A stretch of 34,603 nucleotides of DNA. Origin: Bacillota bacterium. Its GTDB lineage: Bacteria; Bacillota; Sulfobacillia; Sulfobacillales; JAIMBI01. How positions within the stretch are numbered: position 1 is the stretch's first letter; every line of letters begins with the position of its first letter. The stretch spans positions 1 to 34,603 of the forward strand of contig JAKATP010000018.1 in the NCBI GenBank assembly GCA_021818685.1, in the 5' to 3' direction. A model generated the notes under the pieces. It did not search any database, had not been told where the DNA came from, and saw only the letters and a program-made list of their open reading frames with translations. The position numbers and the translations under genes are program-made. Positions 31,682-34,603 of this stretch are shown in pieces.

Positions 31682-32931
31682 CGACGCCCGCCGATCTGCT
31701 CATCGTGGATATCGGAACGCTGGTGCGCCCGCGGGAGCCGCAGCGCGGCGTTCGCCAGCGGGACCTTTGCCGGGTGGAGCGGCAGATGGCCCTGTCTATC
31801 AAAGATGGGCGCGTGGTCGCGGCCGGCCCCGAGCCCGAGCTGCGCCGGGCGTCTGTGGGCGCCCGCATTGTGAGCGCCGGCGGGAGGCTGGTCACGCCAG
31901 GCCTGGTTGACGCGCATACGCACTTGCTGTTCGCCGGCCAGCGTGCCCATGAAGTGGCGCTGAAGGCGCGGGGCGCCACCTACCTCGAAATCTTGGCCGC
32001 AGGCGGCGGTATCCTCAGCACCGTGCGCGCGACCCGCGGGGCCAGCGATGGGGAGCTTCTCGCACAGACCCGCGCCCGCCTCGGCGCGGCGGTGGCCCAC
32101 GGCACCACGCATCTGGAAGTGAAAACCGGCTATAATCTCACCCCGGCCGGGGAACTTCACCTGGTTTCGCTCTTGGAGGAGCTCCGGCGCGAGGGGCCAT
32201 GGCGCCTCACGATCACCTTCTTGGGCGCCCATGCCCTGCCCGACGAATACCGCGGACACGCGTCGGAGTTCTTGCAGGAGTTGCAGCGCGTCCATCCCCA
32301 ACTGGTCGGGCACGCAGACTTTGTCGACATCTTTCAGGAGCAAGGGGTGTTCGAGCAGGAGGAGGCGCGGCCGTACCTGGAGGATGCCCGCCGGCACGGC
32401 CTGCCTATTAAGCTGCACGTGGATGAGCTGGCCGACGGCGGCGGGGCCGCACTAGGCGCGGAGTTGGGTGCCACGTCGGTCGATCATCTGGCCCACACCG
32501 GGCCCGCGGGAGTCGACCGGCTGCGAGACAGCCAGACCGTGGCCGTGCTTCTGCCTGGCACGTCTGGCTATTTGAACCAGGGCCCGCACGCCCCGGCACG
32601 TGCGCTTCTCGAAGCGGGAGTGTCCGTCGCCGTCGCCTCAGACGGGAATCCCGGCTCATCGCCCACGGTGGCGCTCGCTCCGCTTCTACCGTGGGCGGCC
32701 TCCTGGCTCCACATGGAGCCGGAGGAACTGTGGCCCGCGGTCACCACGATCGCCGGAGCGGCGCTCAGATGCCCCGAGGCCGGCCGCCTGGAGGCCGGCG
32801 ACCCCGCGGACTTCCTGGTGTGGGAAACGGACGACTACCGGGTGCCGTGCTACCAATATGGGACCTCACTCGTGGACGAGACCTATATCGGCGGACGCCG
32901 GGTGGCGGCCGGAGGACATCCGCTCTTCTAG
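31678..32931 (+). CDS. hutI: Imidazolonepropionase
   Basis: HutI, an amidohydrolase, opens imidazolone-5-propionate to N-formimino-L-glutamate, the substrate of the enzyme encoded just upstream. The 417 residues match the family. Metal ligands are visible: His80 and His82 in DAHTHLLFAG, His247 in IKLHVDE and Asp322 in ASDGNPGSSP. The specific segments GATYLEILAAGGGILSTVRATR, HGTTHLEVKTGYNL and FLGAHALPDEY distinguish it from other amidohydrolases. It is coupled to the formimidoyltransferase through ATGA. The first two histidine-degradation enzymes (HutH, HutU) are not in the window. It converges on a leftward membrane-protein gene. Confidence 0.94.
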   Translation: MTTPADLLIVDIGTLVRPREPQRGVRQRDLCRVERQMALSIKDGRVVAAGPEPELRRASVGARIVSAGGRLVTPGLVDAHTHLLFAGQRAHEVALKARGATYLEILAAGGGILSTVRATRGASDGELLAQTRARLGAAVAHGTTHLEVKTGYNLTPAGELHLVSLLEELRREGPWRLTITFLGAHALPDEYRGHASEFLQELQRVHPQLVGHADFVDIFQEQGVFEQEEARPYLEDARRHGLPIKLHVDELADGGGAALGAELGATSVDHLAHTGPAGVDRLRDSQTVAVLLPGTSGYLNQGPHAPARALLEAGVSVAVASDGNPGSSPTVALAPLLPWAASWLHMEPEELWPAVTTIAGAALRCPEAGRLEAGDPADFLVWETDDYRVPCYQYGTSLVDETYIGGRRVAAGGHPLF

Positions 32932-32971
32932 ACCGGGGATCGTTGGGTGACTCCCGTCCTGCCCTACCGAG

Positions 32972-33910
32972 TTACGGGCCAGGGGAAGAGGGAGAGGTGC
33001 CAGGGGAGGGGGAAGCAAGAGGAGCTCCCCCGAGAGGGTCCTCGACAACCCGGGTCGCGAAAGCACCTGCCAGGGCCGCCATCATCCACACGATTCCTGT
33101 GTTGGGATCCGTGCTGAGGCCGCCGAAGACGCCGCCGAAATTCTCCCCCAACCACCAAAGGGCGCAGGCCCAGACGACCAGTGCACCGTAACTCGCTATA
33201 TGCTCGGGCCAATGGAGCAGGAGGAGCCCGACCGCGCCCATGGACAGCAGGGCGGCCAGGTTGACCGCGGCGGGATGGCGGGCCGCGACCACGACGAGGG
33301 CGCTTATGGGCGCAGTCCGGAGAGAGACCGGTGTGAGCACAAGGTTGGCACGTACGGCCTGCATAAGATTCTGGTTCCGCCACCAGATAGGGAAAGCCTG
33401 CAGGGCGGCTCCCCCGATCCAGGCCGCCCCCAGGACGCGACCGTACCGGGGGAGGAATCGGTCGGGTCGGCCGCGGCCCGCGAGCAGCACGAGACTGCCC
33501 GCCGCATACAGGAGCGCCGCTCCCGGGCCGCCCACCAGAAAGCTCATCCCGCCCAGGAGCCCGCCCATCCATTCTGCGAAGAACCACACCATAAGGGCCC
33601 AGGCGAGGGAGGCGTACAGCGCGTATCGTCCAAGCGGCCGGTGACGTCCGAACAAAAAGCACAGGCCAAGTGCGATCTGGATCGTGAACACGGCCAGATC
33701 AAGGGCCGTGGCCAGATGGTGGTGGTACAGATAGGACACGACCGTGTCATTGACGAGGTGGACGTACCAGCCAGGCTCGCCCCATGCCCCCATGGTGACC
33801 ATGTAGAGCTGGCCCAAGGCCATGTCGCGCTGGAGGGATAAGAGGCCGTCCCAGATCCAAAGAGCCCCGAGTCCCCACCAGAGCCAGGTGTGGACCCGGA
33901 GCCGCTTCAT
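32972..33910 (-). CDS. Polytopic membrane protein next to the sulfocyanin gene
   Basis: The 312-residue protein has about eight hydrophobic helices, a histidine-rich outer stretch (LYHHHLATALDL), two Trp-rich loops (FPIWWRNQNLM, CALWWLGENFGGVFGG) and a Ser/Pro-rich C-terminal tail. LWWGLGALWIWDGLLSLQRDM at the start and the general layout recall DoxX-like or respiratory membrane proteins, but I do not recognise a family. It starts 9 bases after the stop of the cytochrome c-sulfocyanin gene, so the two are almost certainly one operon. A role in the same electron-transfer chain, or in assembling it, is the natural guess. The GAAW-GEP and STDPNTG loops may face outward. Confidence 0.7.
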   Translation of the reverse strand: MKRLRVHTWLWWGLGALWIWDGLLSLQRDMALGQLYMVTMGAWGEPGWYVHLVNDTVVSYLYHHHLATALDLAVFTIQIALGLCFLFGRHRPLGRYALYASLAWALMVWFFAEWMGGLLGGMSFLVGGPGAALLYAAGSLVLLAGRGRPDRFLPRYGRVLGAAWIGGAALQAFPIWWRNQNLMQAVRANLVLTPVSLRTAPISALVVVAARHPAAVNLAALLSMGAVGLLLLHWPEHIASYGALVVWACALWWLGENFGGVFGGLSTDPNTGIVWMMAALAGAFATRVVEDPLGGAPLASPSPGTSPSSPGP

Positions 33911-33919
33911 GGGGTATCC

Positions 33920-34603
33920 CTACGCCTTGATGGACGGTGACCCGGAGCTCGAGACGATAAATGTGTCCCACATCCCGAGCGCTTCATGCCCTACCACCAG
34001 ACAGGCGATCCGATACTGGCCGGCACTGCCCGTCTTGAAGGAGAAACTGGCCGACTGCCCGGCCGCAATACCGGAGGTGAGCTCGCTCCCGGGCAAACCA
34101 GCCCCGGGGAAGGCCGGCGAGGTGGCGGTTGAGTTCTTGACGATGGCGGCCGAATGGGGAAGCGGGCCCTTATTGGACAGGTTGACGTCCACCGTCCACC
34201 CGGTCGGCACCGTCACCACCAGCTTGCCGTTGGCATAGCCGTCATAATTGAGCCCCGAGTTGGCACCGGTGGACGACGCCACCAGGGTCAGGGTCACGGT
34301 TTTGGCCGCGGCGTTGACCTTCATAAACTGGCCGACCGCCGTGGATACGGACGGCGCGGCCGACGAGGGCGGGGAGGACGAAGATGGCGAGGACGAGGAT
34401 GTCGACGGCGACGGCGAGGACGACGACGAGGGGGGAATGGCGAGCCCGATAAGCGTGTAAAGCTTGTTGCGGGTGACGACCCCAAGCTTGCCATTGAGTC
34501 CCCACAAAAAGGCACCTAGGTCAGACGCCTGCTGGCGGGTGAGGGAACCCGGACTGGTCTTCGGCATGTACTGGTAGATGAATTCGCTGAGCTCCCACTC
34601 GGC
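33920..34603 (-). CDS. Cytochrome c-sulfocyanin fusion, 5' end outside the window
   Basis: The frame is open to the window edge, so the start is missing. The first visible residues, EWELSEFIYQYMPKTSPGSL, then TRQQASDLGAFLWGLNGKLG, look like the end of a class I cytochrome c, where the Met in YMP would be the sixth haem ligand; the CxxCH site would lie beyond 34603. A Ser/Pro linker of about 28 residues follows, then a blue-copper domain of the sulfocyanin type. It has NYDGYANGKLVVTVPTGWTVDVNLSNKG, His in LPHSAAIV, and the Cys-x(4)-His-x(4)-Met loop ACLVVGHEALGMW. Sulfocyanins carry electrons in acidophile respiratory chains (Sulfolobus SoxE, Ferroplasma). A polytopic protein gene follows immediately. 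The fusion was probably exported and membrane-bound. Confidence 0.85.
   Translation of the reverse strand, partial: AEWELSEFIYQYMPKTSPGSLTRQQASDLGAFLWGLNGKLGVVTRNKLYTLIGLAIPPSSSSSPSPSTSSSSPSSSSPPSSAAPSVSTAVGQFMKVNAAAKTVTLTLVASSTGANSGLNYDGYANGKLVVTVPTGWTVDVNLSNKGPLPHSAAIVKNSTATSPAFPGAGLPGSELTSGIAAGQSASFSFKTGSAGQYRIACLVVGHEALGMWDTFIVSSSGSPSIKA

Noticed and set aside
1-34603. CRISPR arrays, insertion sequences, prophage, tRNA or rRNA genes
   Set aside because: No regularly spaced repeats, transposase or integrase motifs, terminal inverted repeats, or tRNA/rRNA core sequences were seen on either strand.

Overview
The window is GC-rich bacterial chromosome, densely packed, with many 4-base start/stop overlaps and GGAGG-type ribosome binding sites. 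Three features suggest a Gram-positive, probably acidophilic or thermophilic member of the Firmicutes (Sulfobacillus-like; this is inference): a Bacillus-style array of TTAACA-like Pho boxes, an HxlR regulator with an N-terminal cysteine, and a sulfocyanin-type cupredoxin fused to a cytochrome c tail. There is no phage, insertion sequence, CRISPR array, tRNA or rRNA that I can see.

Left part (1-5119): the start of a leftward membrane protein, then acetoacetyl-CoA synthetase (rightward), then a leftward phosphate-uptake operon (PhoU-like DUF47 protein followed by a PiT transporter) behind a promoter overlapped by four hexamers at exact 11-base spacing. Two exported or membrane-anchored unknown proteins follow. 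Glycan block (5116-12108): GH78 alpha-L-rhamnosidase, GH27 alpha-galactosidase and a 1038-residue Asp-box propeller protein, none with a signal peptide, so all apparently cytoplasmic.

Middle (12109-16702): about 400 bases with no credible gene but several nested hairpins, then a rhomboid-like protein that lacks the catalytic His, an AstE/AspA-type zinc deacylase, and a leftward pair of a CocE-type hydrolase and ThiM. Next (16925-21280) is a four-gene unit joined by overlaps: acyl-CoA ligase, a degenerate epimerase-like protein, GalT and GalK. It could use the galactose released by the GH27 enzyme. An aquaporin, an MFS transporter, a small doubtful ORF and a PIG-V-like mannosyltransferase follow.

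Right part (25028-34603): a PEP-synthase/rifampicin-phosphotransferase-like enzyme split into two adjacent genes; a DUF218 protein, an acetyltransferase and a hotdog thioesterase; a redox-looking group (HxlR regulator divergent from TusA-like and TlpA-like proteins); the last two enzymes of histidine breakdown (formiminotransferase and HutI); and, leftward from the window edge, a cytochrome c-sulfocyanin fusion followed by a polytopic membrane protein. Most genes are ordinary metabolism. The least explained items are the split phosphotransferase, the acyl-CoA ligase/galactose operon with its apparent pseudoenzyme, the sulfocyanin fusion, and the structured gap at 12130-12535.
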